Source: Hymenobacter setariae | GTDB taxonomy: Bacteria > Bacteroidota > Bacteroidia > Cytophagales > Hymenobacteraceae | Direction of reading: 5' to 3' | Assembly: GCF_007713685.1 (NCBI RefSeq) | Contig: NZ_VMRJ01000006.1 | Span: forward strand, 62,001 to 126,000 | Length of the DNA stretch: 64,000 bases | Shown: positions 41,351 to 50,081 of the stretch, piece after piece | Numbering within the stretch: position 1 is the first letter of the stretch | Layout: each line of letters opens with the position of its first letter | Program-made: the position numbers and the translations under genes | Notes under the pieces: generated by a model | Told to the model about the DNA's origin: nothing | What the model saw: the letters and a program-made list of their open reading frames with translations, nothing else | Databases searched by the model: none

Positions 41351-42562
41351 CTACGCCGCAGTGCGCCCGTAGTACTGATGCAGCGCCAGCGCCAGCAGCA
41401 CAAATGCGCTGCCCACGGCGCACACGCCGGGCCAGCCGTAGTGCATCCAGGCTACGCCGCCCACTACCGAGCCGATGGAGCCGCCCGTGAAGTAGCCCGT
41501 CATATATACTGTGTTGAGACGGCTGCGGGCTTCGGGACGCAGTGAAAATACCAGCGTCTGGTTGGAAATGTGGGCCGACTGCACGCCTACATCAAGTAGA
41601 ATAATACCCAGTACCAGCCCGGCCAGGTAGCCACCACTTACTCCTAGCAAGAGGTAGGATCCCAGCGCTAGCGCAATGCTCAGCGTAAGCGCGTAGCGCG
41701 AGCCGCGCGTGTCGGCCAGCTTGCCGGCTAGTGGGGCCGCTAGGGCACCTAGGGCCCCTACAAGGCCAAAAAAACCGGCCACATCGCTGCCGTAGTGGTA
41801 TACTGGGCTAGCCAAGTAAAAGGTCAGGGTAGTCCAGAATACGCTGAACGAAGCGAAGATGGCGCCGCCCACCAGCGCCGAGCGCCGCAAGTCGGGCAGC
41901 TCGCGGGTGAGGGTGAGCAGCGACTGCATCAGCTCGGCATAGCCACCTGCAAAGGCGGGCCGGCTACGGGGCAAGCGCCAAGCCAGCAGCGCGGCTAGGG
42001 CCAGCATTAGTCCGCCCGCGCCGGCAAACACCGTGCGCCAGCCTAGGTGTGCGCCCGCATAGCCACTAATGGTGCGCGAGAGCAGAATACCGATGAGCAG
42101 TCCGCTCATCACGCGGCCTACAATGCGGCCGCGGTCGGCCTCGGGCGCCAGGGTAGCCGCCATAGGCAGCAGCAATTGCGGTACCGACGAGCAAATGCCA
42201 ATGAGCACACTCGCCACCGCCAGCAGCCCAAACGTGGGGGCCACTGCGGCCCCACCTAGGCACAAGGCCGCCGCGCCCAGCATCCACAGGATAAGGTTCT
42301 TACGCTCCAGCATGTCGCCTAGGGGCACCACCAGCACCATACCCAGTGTATAGCCCACCTGGGTGGCCGTAGCTACGAGGCTGGCTCGGCTGTCGGAGAT
42401 GTTGAACGTGTGGCCGATGGCCACCAGCAGCGGTTGATTGTAGTATATATTGGCTACCACCAGGCCGCAGGTAAGGGCCATAAGCCACACCAGCGCGGCA
42501 TCGAGCTGGCGGAGCGGGGTAGTAGTTTGACTAGTAGAAGTAAGCGAAATAGTATCGGGCAT
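41351..42562 (-). CDS. Major facilitator superfamily exporter
   Basis: A 403-residue transporter with 12 membrane helices; loop motif GDMLERKNLI between helices 2 and 3 and PEADRGRIVGRVMSG in helix 5 region are typical of proton-driven drug or sugar exporters of the AraJ/YnfM group. Substrate unknown. It is monocistronic, downstream of the AraC-family gene on the same strand. Confidence 0.9.
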   Translation of the reverse strand: MPDTISLTSTSQTTTPLRQLDAALVWLMALTCGLVVANIYYNQPLLVAIGHTFNISDSRASLVATATQVGYTLGMVLVVPLGDMLERKNLILWMLGAAALCLGGAAVAPTFGLLAVASVLIGICSSVPQLLLPMAATLAPEADRGRIVGRVMSGLLIGILLSRTISGYAGAHLGWRTVFAGAGGLMLALAALLAWRLPRSRPAFAGGYAELMQSLLTLTRELPDLRRSALVGGAIFASFSVFWTTLTFYLASPVYHYGSDVAGFFGLVGALGALAAPLAGKLADTRGSRYALTLSIALALGSYLLLGVSGGYLAGLVLGIILLDVGVQSAHISNQTLVFSLRPEARSRLNTVYMTGYFTGGSIGSVVGGVAWMHYGWPGVCAVGSAFVLLALALHQYYGRTAA

Positions 42563-42728
42563 GGGTTATACAACCCAGAGCCGGCAGTGAAGGTTGCCAG
42601 AAAGGTAACTTAGGCTTTGTAGTCAGAGCGCGAACGTGGCTCAACGCCGTGTTTAGTAGCGCAAGCCGAGTGAGCTTATGGTGGCGTGAGGTGCTCACTG
42701 CATCAGCGCTTATCTTGCAAAGCTCAAG

Positions 42729-43658
42729 CTACCCCGCGTGCTGCTTCTTGTATGCGCCCGGCGTTAGGCCTTCGTATTTCTTAAATAGCGCCTGGAAATA
42801 CGACAGATTATTAAAGCCTGCCCGCAGGCACACCTCTGCCACGGTGGCTAGCGGGTGGCACAGCAGGCGCTTGGCTTCGGCTAGCCGCTCGCGCACGATG
42901 TACTCAACCGGCGTCAGGCCAAACTCGCGCTTAAACAAGCGGAAAAACGTGGCTTTGCTCATGCAGGCCACGGCGCTTAGCTTCTCAACGGGCAGTGGCT
43001 CAGCGAGGTGCTGCCGAATGTACTGCACCACCGCCGCGAAGGGGTGCGTGGTGAGGTGTCTGGTATAATCTTGAAAAATAAGCTGCCGAGCCTGGGTCTG
43101 CATCAGGCGCACCAGTAGCTCTTGTAGGGTGAAGCCGGCAAGCACGTCCTTAGCTGCATCAGTAGTGCGCGACACGGCTACCAGACGCTCTAGGGTACCC
43201 GTCAGCTCGGGGGTATTAGTAAGGTGGGCGAAGTCGGGTCCGGCTAGCGCCCAGGGCTGCGTGGGCTCCGTCTTGGGATAGCGTTCGTTCAGTAAGTCAA
43301 CGGTTTGGCGGATGGTATCGGGGGCGATGGCTACGGCTAGGCACTGCGTAGGCTGACACAAGCAGGCGTCGGGAAAGTCGATTTCCATCAGCTCATCTTC
43401 GCCTACTACCACCGATTCGCCGGGCAGATAATCGAAGGCCGGGCGGCCAGGCAGGTGCATCACTTTCTTGCCTCGTAGCATGGTCGTGAGCGATAGCCCC
43501 TCTAGGCGCAAGGGCACGCGGTGAGCAGCGCGGTGCGTCTCAAAAATATTCAGCTCAAAGGCATCAAGGGAGAAAACCGTGCGGTTTTCGACCAGCGAGT
43601 GCAGCCGCTCCAGCGCCAGAGGCGGCACGGCGGTGGGCAAATGAACGCGGATGGGCAT
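42729..43658 (-). CDS. AraC-family transcriptional regulator
   Basis: A 309-residue regulator: an N-terminal effector domain of the AraC_N type (about 20-190) and two helix-turn-helix motifs at the C-terminus (VEKLSAVACMSKATFFRLFKREFGLTPVEYI; TVAEVCLRAGFNNLSYFQALFKKYEGLTPGAYKK). It is divergent to the aldehyde dehydrogenase gene at 43922, which it probably controls. A REP-like repeat lies in the shared upstream region. Confidence 0.92.
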   Translation of the reverse strand: MPIRVHLPTAVPPLALERLHSLVENRTVFSLDAFELNIFETHRAAHRVPLRLEGLSLTTMLRGKKVMHLPGRPAFDYLPGESVVVGEDELMEIDFPDACLCQPTQCLAVAIAPDTIRQTVDLLNERYPKTEPTQPWALAGPDFAHLTNTPELTGTLERLVAVSRTTDAAKDVLAGFTLQELLVRLMQTQARQLIFQDYTRHLTTHPFAAVVQYIRQHLAEPLPVEKLSAVACMSKATFFRLFKREFGLTPVEYIVRERLAEAKRLLCHPLATVAEVCLRAGFNNLSYFQALFKKYEGLTPGAYKKQHAG

Positions 43659-43691
43659 GGGGTGGGAGGGTGAGAAAAGCCGCTATTCAGG

Positions 43692-43773
43692 GCGCGCAGC
43701 GAAGCATCTCGTGTGGTGCAGTAATCAATAACGTTATTATCTACTGCGCTACGCGAGATGCTTCACTGCGCGC
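43692..43773. repeat. REP-like inverted repeat between the AraC gene and aldehyde dehydrogenase
   Basis: GCGCGCAGCGAAGCATCTCG at 43692-43711 pairs with 43754-43773 with a single mismatch. The interior is AT-rich. Confidence 0.85.
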
Positions 43774-43854
43774 TGCATGACTAACGATAAATGCATGAGT
43801 AAGTACTCACTTCAACTTGCGGCAATTTCAACATTTTTTGCGACAATACCACAG

Positions 43855-43884
43855 TTGGCTTACCTGAAGCATAGCTCACCTTTG
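43855..43884 (+). promoter_or_regulatory. Probable promoter of the aldehyde dehydrogenase gene
   Basis: TTG at 43855-43857, 19 bases, then CACCTTTG at 43877-43884 (one mismatch from TAnnTTTG), about 37 bases before the ATG. Confidence 0.4.
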
Positions 43885-43921
43885 CCATGTTTCTTAACCT
43901 TTCCAATAATCCCACCTCATC

Positions 43922-45451
43922 ATGGCCGAAGTTCTTGAAGCACCCACCACATTGGTGGCCCGCCCCCAGTTCAAAAACCACTACGACAACTTCATCGGTG
44001 GTAAATGGGTAGCCCCTGTGAAGGGCCAGTATTTTGATAATCCGTCGCCCATCGACGGCAAGGTGTTTACTAAAGTAGCCCGCAGCACTAAGGAAGACAT
44101 CAACCTCGCGCTCGACGCGGCCCACGAAGCCTTCAAAACCTGGGGCAAGACCTCGGCCACCGAGCGCAGCAACATCCTCAACAAAATTGCCAACCGCATT
44201 GAGGAAAATCTACCCTTCTTGGCCGCTGTGGAATGCGTCGAAAATGGCAAGGCCATTCGTGAAACCACTTATGCCGACCTGCCGCTGGTAGTGGACCATT
44301 TCCGGTATTTCGCCAGCGTCATTCGGGCCGAGGAAGGTAGCGCCACCGAACTGAACAATAGCACCTTGTCGCTTAATATTCAGGAGCCCCTAGGGGTAGT
44401 GGGCCAGATTATTCCCTGGAATTTCCCACTGCTGATGGCCACCTGGAAGCTCGCACCTGCCATGGCCGCCGGCTGCTGCGTGGTGATGAAGCCCGCCGAG
44501 CAAACTCCCGCCAGCATTATGGTGCTGATGGAGCTAATTGGCGACCTCATTCCGGCGGGCGTGGTAAACGTGGTAAATGGCTTTGGCCTCGAAGCGGGCA
44601 AGCCGCTGGCCTCGTCGCCGCGCATTCACAAAGCCAGCTTCACGGGTGAGACGACCACCGGCCGCCTCATTATGCAGTACGCCGCCGAAAACCTGATTCC
44701 GGTGACGATGGAGCTAGGTGGCAAGTCGCCCAACGTGTTCTTCAAGAGCGTGATGGACCACGACGATGACTTCCTCGACAAAGCCATCGAAGGTGCGGTA
44801 ATGTTTGCGCTCAACCAGGGCGAAATCTGTACCTGCCCCTCGCGGATGCTCATTCAAGAGGACATCTACGACGAATTTATTGCCCGCGTCATCGAGCGTG
44901 TGAAGGCCATCAAGCTCGGCAACCCGCTTGACATGAGCACCATGATGGGCGCGCAGGCCTCGAACGACCAGTTCGAGAAAATCTTGAGCTACCTCGAAAT
45001 CGGAAAGGCCGAAGGCGCTGAGGTGCTAGTGGGCGGCGAAGCTTACAGCCAAGAAGACGGCGCGCTGGGCGAGGGCTACTACATCCAGCCCACCATGTTC
45101 CGGGGCCACAACAAAATGCGGATTTTTCAAGAGGAAATCTTCGGCCCGGTGGTTTCAGTCACGACCTTCAAAACCGTGGAGGAAGCTATCGAAATTGCCA
45201 ACGACACACTCTACGGCCTAGGTGCTGGCGTGTGGACCCGCGACGCACACGAGCTTTACGAAGTGCCCCGCGCCATTGAGGCCGGCCGCGTGTGGGTAAA
45301 CTGCTACCACGACTACCCGGCCGGCGCCCCCTTCGGTGGCTATAAGGCCTCGGGCTTCGGCCGCGAAAACCACAAGATGATGCTGGCCCACTACCGGCAG
45401 AATAAAAACATGCTCATCAGCTACAGCGAAAAGCCACTGGGCTTCTTCTAG
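43922..45451 (+). CDS. Aldehyde dehydrogenase family protein (ExaC/AldB-like)
   Basis: A 509-residue NAD(P)-dependent enzyme oxidising an aldehyde to an acid. The catalytic Glu is in VTMELGGKSPNVFF, the nucleophile in NQGEICTCPSR, and the nucleotide site around IIPWNFPLLM and SFTGETTTGR. Length and the ICTCPSR site are as in acetaldehyde dehydrogenases. An AraC regulator is divergent upstream and a DUF779 gene follows, with a REP-like repeat between. Confidence 0.96.
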   Translation: MAEVLEAPTTLVARPQFKNHYDNFIGGKWVAPVKGQYFDNPSPIDGKVFTKVARSTKEDINLALDAAHEAFKTWGKTSATERSNILNKIANRIEENLPFLAAVECVENGKAIRETTYADLPLVVDHFRYFASVIRAEEGSATELNNSTLSLNIQEPLGVVGQIIPWNFPLLMATWKLAPAMAAGCCVVMKPAEQTPASIMVLMELIGDLIPAGVVNVVNGFGLEAGKPLASSPRIHKASFTGETTTGRLIMQYAAENLIPVTMELGGKSPNVFFKSVMDHDDDFLDKAIEGAVMFALNQGEICTCPSRMLIQEDIYDEFIARVIERVKAIKLGNPLDMSTMMGAQASNDQFEKILSYLEIGKAEGAEVLVGGEAYSQEDGALGEGYYIQPTMFRGHNKMRIFQEEIFGPVVSVTTFKTVEEAIEIANDTLYGLGAGVWTRDAHELYEVPRAIEAGRVWVNCYHDYPAGAPFGGYKASGFGRENHKMMLAHYRQNKNMLISYSEKPLGFF

Positions 45452-45472
45452 GGCAGCTAGCGAGGTATCAAT

Positions 45473-45562
45473 ACTATCATGCTGAGCTTGCGAAGCATCT
45501 TATCGCGTTAGAGTCCACTAATTCTAGCGTGATAAAATGCTTTGCAAGCTCAGCATGATAGT
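45473..45562. repeat. REP-like inverted repeat between aldehyde dehydrogenase and DUF779 genes
   Basis: ACTATCATGCTGAGCTTGCG... and ...GCAAGCTCAGCATGATAGT, with GAAGCATCTTATCGCG inside; arms of about 35 bases with a few mismatches. Confidence 0.85.
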
Positions 45563-45596
45563 GCATTTTAAAGCGTTACTCCTTAAGATTCTCTTT

Positions 45597-45989
45597 ATGT
45601 CTACTCCTCGCGTCCTTTGTACCCAGGATGCCAAAGCTACCATCGACCTGCTGCGCGACGAGCACGGGCCACTCATGTTTCACCAGAGTGGTGGCTGCTG
45701 CGATGGCTCGTCGCCGATGTGCTTTGCCAAGGGCGAGTTTCGGGTGGGTAGCAACGACGTATGGCTGGGCCGCATTCACGGGTGCGATTTCTTCATGAGC
45801 GCCAGCCAGTTTGAATATTGGAAGCACACCCAGCTCACGGTAGATGTAGTGAAAGGCCGCGGCGCCAGCTTCTCGCTGGAGATACCCCTAGGGGTCCGGT
45901 TTCTCATCCGCTCGCGCTTGTTTACGGAAGAAGAAGAGCAGGATATGGCCCCTGTTTTTGCGGGCGATGAATACCCAGTAGAAGCATAA
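45597..45989 (+). CDS. DUF779 protein
   Basis: A 130-residue protein. The Cys-rich motif HQSGGCCDGSSPMC and WLGRIHGCDFFMS are the hallmark of DUF779, whose genes are often found next to aldehyde or alcohol dehydrogenases. The cysteines suggest metal binding; function unknown. The start at 45597 (MSTPRVLCTQDA) is chosen because upstream codons lie in the REP-like repeat. A terminator follows. Confidence 0.85.
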   Translation: MSTPRVLCTQDAKATIDLLRDEHGPLMFHQSGGCCDGSSPMCFAKGEFRVGSNDVWLGRIHGCDFFMSASQFEYWKHTQLTVDVVKGRGASFSLEIPLGVRFLIRSRLFTEEEEQDMAPVFAGDEYPVEA

Positions 45990-46009
45990 AGCTGTTAAGC
46001 CATAAACTA

Positions 46010-46045
46010 AAAGCGGCCGCTGCCATACCTGGCAGCGGCCGCTTT
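46010..46045. terminator. Bidirectional terminator between convergent genes
   Basis: A perfect 16-bp stem (AAAGCGGCCGCTGCCA and complement) with a 4-base loop between the DUF779 gene (+) and the secreted-protein gene (-). A/T runs flank both sides. Confidence 0.85.
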
Positions 46046-46060
46046 ATGTGAACGGAAAGC

Positions 46061-46426
46061 TTATTTAAAATTACCTATTTGAAGTACAGCGGAGGCCCCA
46101 GGTGTGAAGTCACGCATGAAGCCAAAACTAAAATCTTCCGGTACGTTGTCTTCCGTGGCGCTGCCTTTCATATCGCCAACCTCTACCCGAAAGCTAATGG
46201 CCGTCAGGTGCCCGCTTGCATCAAATGCGAGCCGGTCATAGTCCAACGCAATGCCATCCTTGGCCACTTCTTTCTTGATGGTAGCCAGCTGAGCGAAGGT
46301 CGTTTGACGGTTGAAAAAAACGAGCACTTTCTTAGCGGGTGCAGCCACGGGCAAGTGCATGGGGGGTCTAGGCGACGCTGATGCCGCCGTAATCAGTAAA
46401 GCGCAACTTAGAAACAGGTATTTCAT
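46061..46426 (-). CDS. Secreted protein of unknown function
   Basis: A 121-residue protein with a signal peptide (MKYLFLSCALLITAASA). The mature part has the stretch KKVLVFFNRQTTFAQLATIKKEVAKDGIALDYDRLAFDASGHLTAISFRVEVGD, which looks like a small alpha/beta fold. Some M56-type sensor proteins end in similar sequence, but no assignment is made. The start at 46426 is the one that yields a signal peptide. Confidence 0.7.
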   Translation of the reverse strand: MKYLFLSCALLITAASASPRPPMHLPVAAPAKKVLVFFNRQTTFAQLATIKKEVAKDGIALDYDRLAFDASGHLTAISFRVEVGDMKGSATEDNVPEDFSFGFMRDFTPGASAVLQIGNFK

Positions 46427-46601
46427 AAGAAAACTGGAGTAAAAGCCTTGCCCCGTGCAAGTGCCCGCTAAGCTACTACTCATTTGCTAGTCAACGGGTT
46501 TCAGGGTATTTAATTTTGCCAAATGTGCTACTTCGCCCCCGGTCTTCCGGCCCCTGCCTATCCTAGAAGAGGGAAGTCTACCGCAGACAAGCGTAGCTAA
46601 T

Positions 46602-46636
46602 AAAAGAGCCTTTAGCACATTGCTAAAGGCTCTTTT
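46602..46636 (-). terminator. Terminator of the RND efflux operon
   Basis: A perfect 16-bp stem AAAAGAGCCTTTAGCA and complement, with a 3-base loop. T-run on the minus strand, 55 bases past the pump stop codon. Confidence 0.85.
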
Positions 46637-46690
46637 GCTGGTAATAAAATTGTGTCCTGCTTCTCCCCAGGGAGGCCAGGGGGTAGCCAC

Positions 46691-49600
46691 CTAGGTCCCT
46701 AATTCCGGCGGTGTTTCGTCTTTACGCTTGCGCTCTTCCGTTGCCTCGTCGTTGTTATTGGCCTCCGACGGGCCGGCGGGGTGCGTGCTTTCGCCCTGCG
46801 AGCCGTGGCCTTGGTGGCCGTGCTCCTCAGGCTTGTAATTGGCTTCCATCTCGGCGAGCTTTTTCTTACCGTAGGCCAGCTTGGTGATATTCAAGAATAG
46901 CACTGGCACCGCAAAAATGGCCAGGAAGGTAGCTGCCAGCATACCGCCCGTCACGGTCCAGCCGATAGTTTGGCGCGATACGGCGCCGGCACCCGAGGCG
47001 AAAGCCAGCGGTAGCACACCTAGGATAAAGGCAAGCGAGGTCATAATGATGGGGCGCAAGCGCAGCGTCACTGCTTCCATCGTGGCATCGAACACAGGCA
47101 TGCCCCAGTCTACGCGCTCCTTGGCAAATTCCACAATCAGAATGGCGTTCTTAGCCGCCAGACCGATGAGCGTAATCATACCAATCTGGGCGTACACGTT
47201 GTTGGTGAGCTTGGGTACCAGCGTGAGCGCCAGGATGGCCCCGAAGATGCCCAGCGGCACCGACAACAGCACTGAGAACGGCACCGACCAGCTTTCGTAT
47301 AGCGCAGCCAGTAACAGGAATACGAACAGAATCGACAGGCCGAAGATGATAATCGTGCTGTTGCCTGAGCTGATTTCTTCGCGGCTCAAGCCCGAGAAGT
47401 CGTAGCCGTAGTCGGCGGGCAGCGTCTGTGCAGCCACTTCTTTTAGCGCCGCAATGGCTTGGCCCGAACTGTAACCCGGCTTGGCATCGCCGTTGATTTC
47501 GGCCGAGCGGAACAGGTTGTAGTGCGAGATAAGTGGCGCGTTCTCGACCAGCTTGGAGGTGATAAGCGACCCTAGGGGCACTTGCTGCCCTTGCTGATTA
47601 AGCACATAAAACGAGTTCAGCGACGACACATCTTTGCGGTAAAAGGTGTCGGCCTGGGCCACCACCCTAAAATTGCGTCCGTACTTGGTGAAGTCGTTAA
47701 CATAGGTACTACCCATGTAGGTCGAGAGCGTACTGAACACGCTAGTGAGCGGCACACCTAGCTTTTTGGCTTGCTCGCGGTTCACGGTGAGCTGGTAGCC
47801 AGGCGTTTTGGCCGTGAAGAAGGTGTAGGCCCGCGCTATTTCGGGGCGCTGGTTCACGGCGCCCACAAATTTGTTCACGGTCGCTTCAAAGGCCTTAATG
47901 TCGGTCGAGGCTTCGCGCTGCTCTAGCATAAAGCTGAAGCCGCCAGTGTTGCCGAGGCCCGGAATAGCGGGCGGTGGCACCACCACAATGTTGGCGCCTT
48001 TGATAACCGAAAACTCCTTTTGGAGCTGCCCAATTACGCCGTAGAGCTGCTGGGCTTCTTCCTTACGGTCGTCCCAGGGCTTCATCTGAATGAAGAACGT
48101 GCCGCTGCTCGACTTAAACGAGAAGTTTAGCGCGTTCAGGCCGCTGATGCCCGAGGCACTGCGAATGGCCGGCACTTTCTCCTTGATAATCTTAGCCATC
48201 TGGTCCATGATGGCCTTGGTGCGGGTGCTGGCCGCGCCCTGCGGCAACTCGACCGAGATAAACAAGCGGCCCTCGTCCTCCGTCGGAATAAAGCCCGACG
48301 GCTTGGTGCGAAACAGCCCGTAGGTGCCGCCATACACGGCCAGCAGCAAGACGCCCACCAGCGGCGCGAAGCGCAGTGCTCGCTTCACGCCATTGGCATA
48401 CGACTTCGTAACGCGTTCAAACCACTGGTTGAACTTGTAAAACAACTTGTTGATGCCTTTCGAATCGGCCGTTTGCTCAGTGGGCCGCATCAGCAGCGAG
48501 GTGAGCGCCGGCGTGAGCGAAAGCGCGATAAAGGCCGATAGCACTACCGAAATGGCGATGGTAATGGCAAACTGCTGGTACAGCTTGCCCACAATGCCCG
48601 GGATAAAGCCCACCGGCACGAATACCGCCGCCAAAATGAGCGCGATGGCGATAACCGGGGCCGTGATGTCTTTCATGGCCTTCTCGGTGGCCTCGCGCGC
48701 CGAAATTTTCTCGGTGTCGATGTAGTGCTGCACGGCCTCCACCACCACAATGGCGTCATCGACCACAATACCAATGGCGAGCACGAAGCCAAAGAGCGTC
48801 AGCGTATTAATCGTGAAGCCTAGGGGTATAAACGCGATAAACGTGCCCACGATGGCCACTGGCACTGCCAGCACCGGAATGAGCGTGGCGCGCCAGCTCT
48901 GCAGGAACACGAACACCACAATGGTTACCAGCAGTAGCGCCTCACCTAGGGTGTGCAATACTTCCTCAATAGAAACTTTCACTACCGTAACCGACTCAAA
49001 CGGAACGCTGTACGCTACGTCGGGCGGAAACTTGGTCTTGAGCTGATTGAGGGCTGCGTATACGCCTTCGGCCGTTTCGAGGGCGTTGCCGCCGGGTACC
49101 TGGTTGATAAGCAGCAGCGTGGCGGGCACCCCGTTCACAGTAGATGTCCGCGAATAGTCGAAGCTGCCGAGCTGCACGCGGGCCACGTCCTTGAGGTACA
49201 CTACCGAGCCATCCTCGGGCTTGGTGCGCACGATGATGTTCTCAAACTCTTCGACTTTGCTCAGGCGGCCGTTTACAAAGAGCGTGTACTCAAAGGCTTG
49301 CGAACCGTATTGCGGGGCCGAGCCTACGGCACCAGCTGCCACCTGCACGTTTTGCTCGCGTAGGGCATTGGTTACGTCGGTGGCACTGAGGTTGAGCTGA
49401 GACAAGCGGTCGGGCTTGAGCCAGATACGCATCGAAAAGTCCTGGCCGATGCTCTGCACGTCGCCCACGCCCTTCACGCGCAAGAGCGCGTCGCGGACGT
49501 AGATATTGGTGTAGTTATCCAGAAACTTGATGTCGTGGGTGCGCTTAGGGGAGGTCAGCGCGGCCACCATCAGGATAGTCGGGTTCCGCTTCTTCACCGT

Positions 49601-49984
49601 GAGACCTAGGCGCTTGACCTCGTCGGGCAGCTGGGGCTGGGCCACGCTCACGCGGTTTTGCACGTCGAGCGTTGCAATGTCCACGTTGGTGCCAATCTCA
49701 AACGTCACGTTGGACGAGATGCGCCCGTCGCTTGTCGCGTTCGACGACAGGTAGGCCATGCCTGGCGTACCGTTTACCTGCGTCTCGATGGGCGTGAGCA
49801 CGGTTTGCTCTACCGTGAGGGCGTCGGCGCCGGTATAGCTACCCGATATCTGCACCACGGGTGGCGAAATATCCGGGTACTGGCTAATAGGCAGGCTGAG
49901 TAGCGCCAGCACGCCCAACAGCACCAGCACTATCGATACGACGATGGCCGTGACCGGCCTTCGGATAAAAACGTCAGATATCAT
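46691..49984 (-). CDS. RND multidrug efflux pump, inner-membrane subunit (AcrB/MexB type)
   Basis: A 1097-residue hydrophobe/amphiphile efflux pump. FIRRPVTAIVVSIVLVLLGVLALLSLPISQYPDISPP opens the protein; the proton-relay acidic pair is in FGFVLAIGIVVDDAIVVVEAV; twelve membrane helices are arranged in two halves separated by large periplasmic loops. The C-terminus has a charged extension (about 50 residues, many His/Glu/Asn) past the last helix. It is the last gene of a TolC-adaptor-pump operon. Confidence 0.96.
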   Translation of the reverse strand: MISDVFIRRPVTAIVVSIVLVLLGVLALLSLPISQYPDISPPVVQISGSYTGADALTVEQTVLTPIETQVNGTPGMAYLSSNATSDGRISSNVTFEIGTNVDIATLDVQNRVSVAQPQLPDEVKRLGLTVKKRNPTILMVAALTSPKRTHDIKFLDNYTNIYVRDALLRVKGVGDVQSIGQDFSMRIWLKPDRLSQLNLSATDVTNALREQNVQVAAGAVGSAPQYGSQAFEYTLFVNGRLSKVEEFENIIVRTKPEDGSVVYLKDVARVQLGSFDYSRTSTVNGVPATLLLINQVPGGNALETAEGVYAALNQLKTKFPPDVAYSVPFESVTVVKVSIEEVLHTLGEALLLVTIVVFVFLQSWRATLIPVLAVPVAIVGTFIAFIPLGFTINTLTLFGFVLAIGIVVDDAIVVVEAVQHYIDTEKISAREATEKAMKDITAPVIAIALILAAVFVPVGFIPGIVGKLYQQFAITIAISVVLSAFIALSLTPALTSLLMRPTEQTADSKGINKLFYKFNQWFERVTKSYANGVKRALRFAPLVGVLLLAVYGGTYGLFRTKPSGFIPTEDEGRLFISVELPQGAASTRTKAIMDQMAKIIKEKVPAIRSASGISGLNALNFSFKSSSGTFFIQMKPWDDRKEEAQQLYGVIGQLQKEFSVIKGANIVVVPPPAIPGLGNTGGFSFMLEQREASTDIKAFEATVNKFVGAVNQRPEIARAYTFFTAKTPGYQLTVNREQAKKLGVPLTSVFSTLSTYMGSTYVNDFTKYGRNFRVVAQADTFYRKDVSSLNSFYVLNQQGQQVPLGSLITSKLVENAPLISHYNLFRSAEINGDAKPGYSSGQAIAALKEVAAQTLPADYGYDFSGLSREEISSGNSTIIIFGLSILFVFLLLAALYESWSVPFSVLLSVPLGIFGAILALTLVPKLTNNVYAQIGMITLIGLAAKNAILIVEFAKERVDWGMPVFDATMEAVTLRLRPIIMTSLAFILGVLPLAFASGAGAVSRQTIGWTVTGGMLAATFLAIFAVPVLFLNITKLAYGKKKLAEMEANYKPEEHGHQGHGSQGESTHPAGPSEANNNDEATEERKRKDETPPELGT

Positions 49985-50033
49985 TCAGGAAAGAATATTA
50001 TATTGAAAGCCAGTGCGCTGGCTGTAAAAAGAA

Positions 50034-50076
50034 TGTCATTGGTCATGCAGCGCGCAGCGAAGCCTGACCAATGACA
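50034..50076. repeat. Short REP-like repeat between pump and adaptor genes
   Basis: TGTCATTGGTCA and TGACCAATGACA arms (12 bp, perfect) bound TGCAGCGCGCAGCGAAGC. It is a reduced unit of the family. Confidence 0.75.
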
Positions 50077-50081
50077 GCCGG

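Noticed and set aside
46010..46045. GCGGCCGC-rich palindrome as a special site
   Set aside because: It is explained as the stem of a bidirectional terminator between convergent genes.
23909..50076. CRISPR array as an explanation for the recurrent palindromes
   Set aside because: The repeats are scattered singly over many kilobases, not in a regular spacer array, and no cas genes are present.
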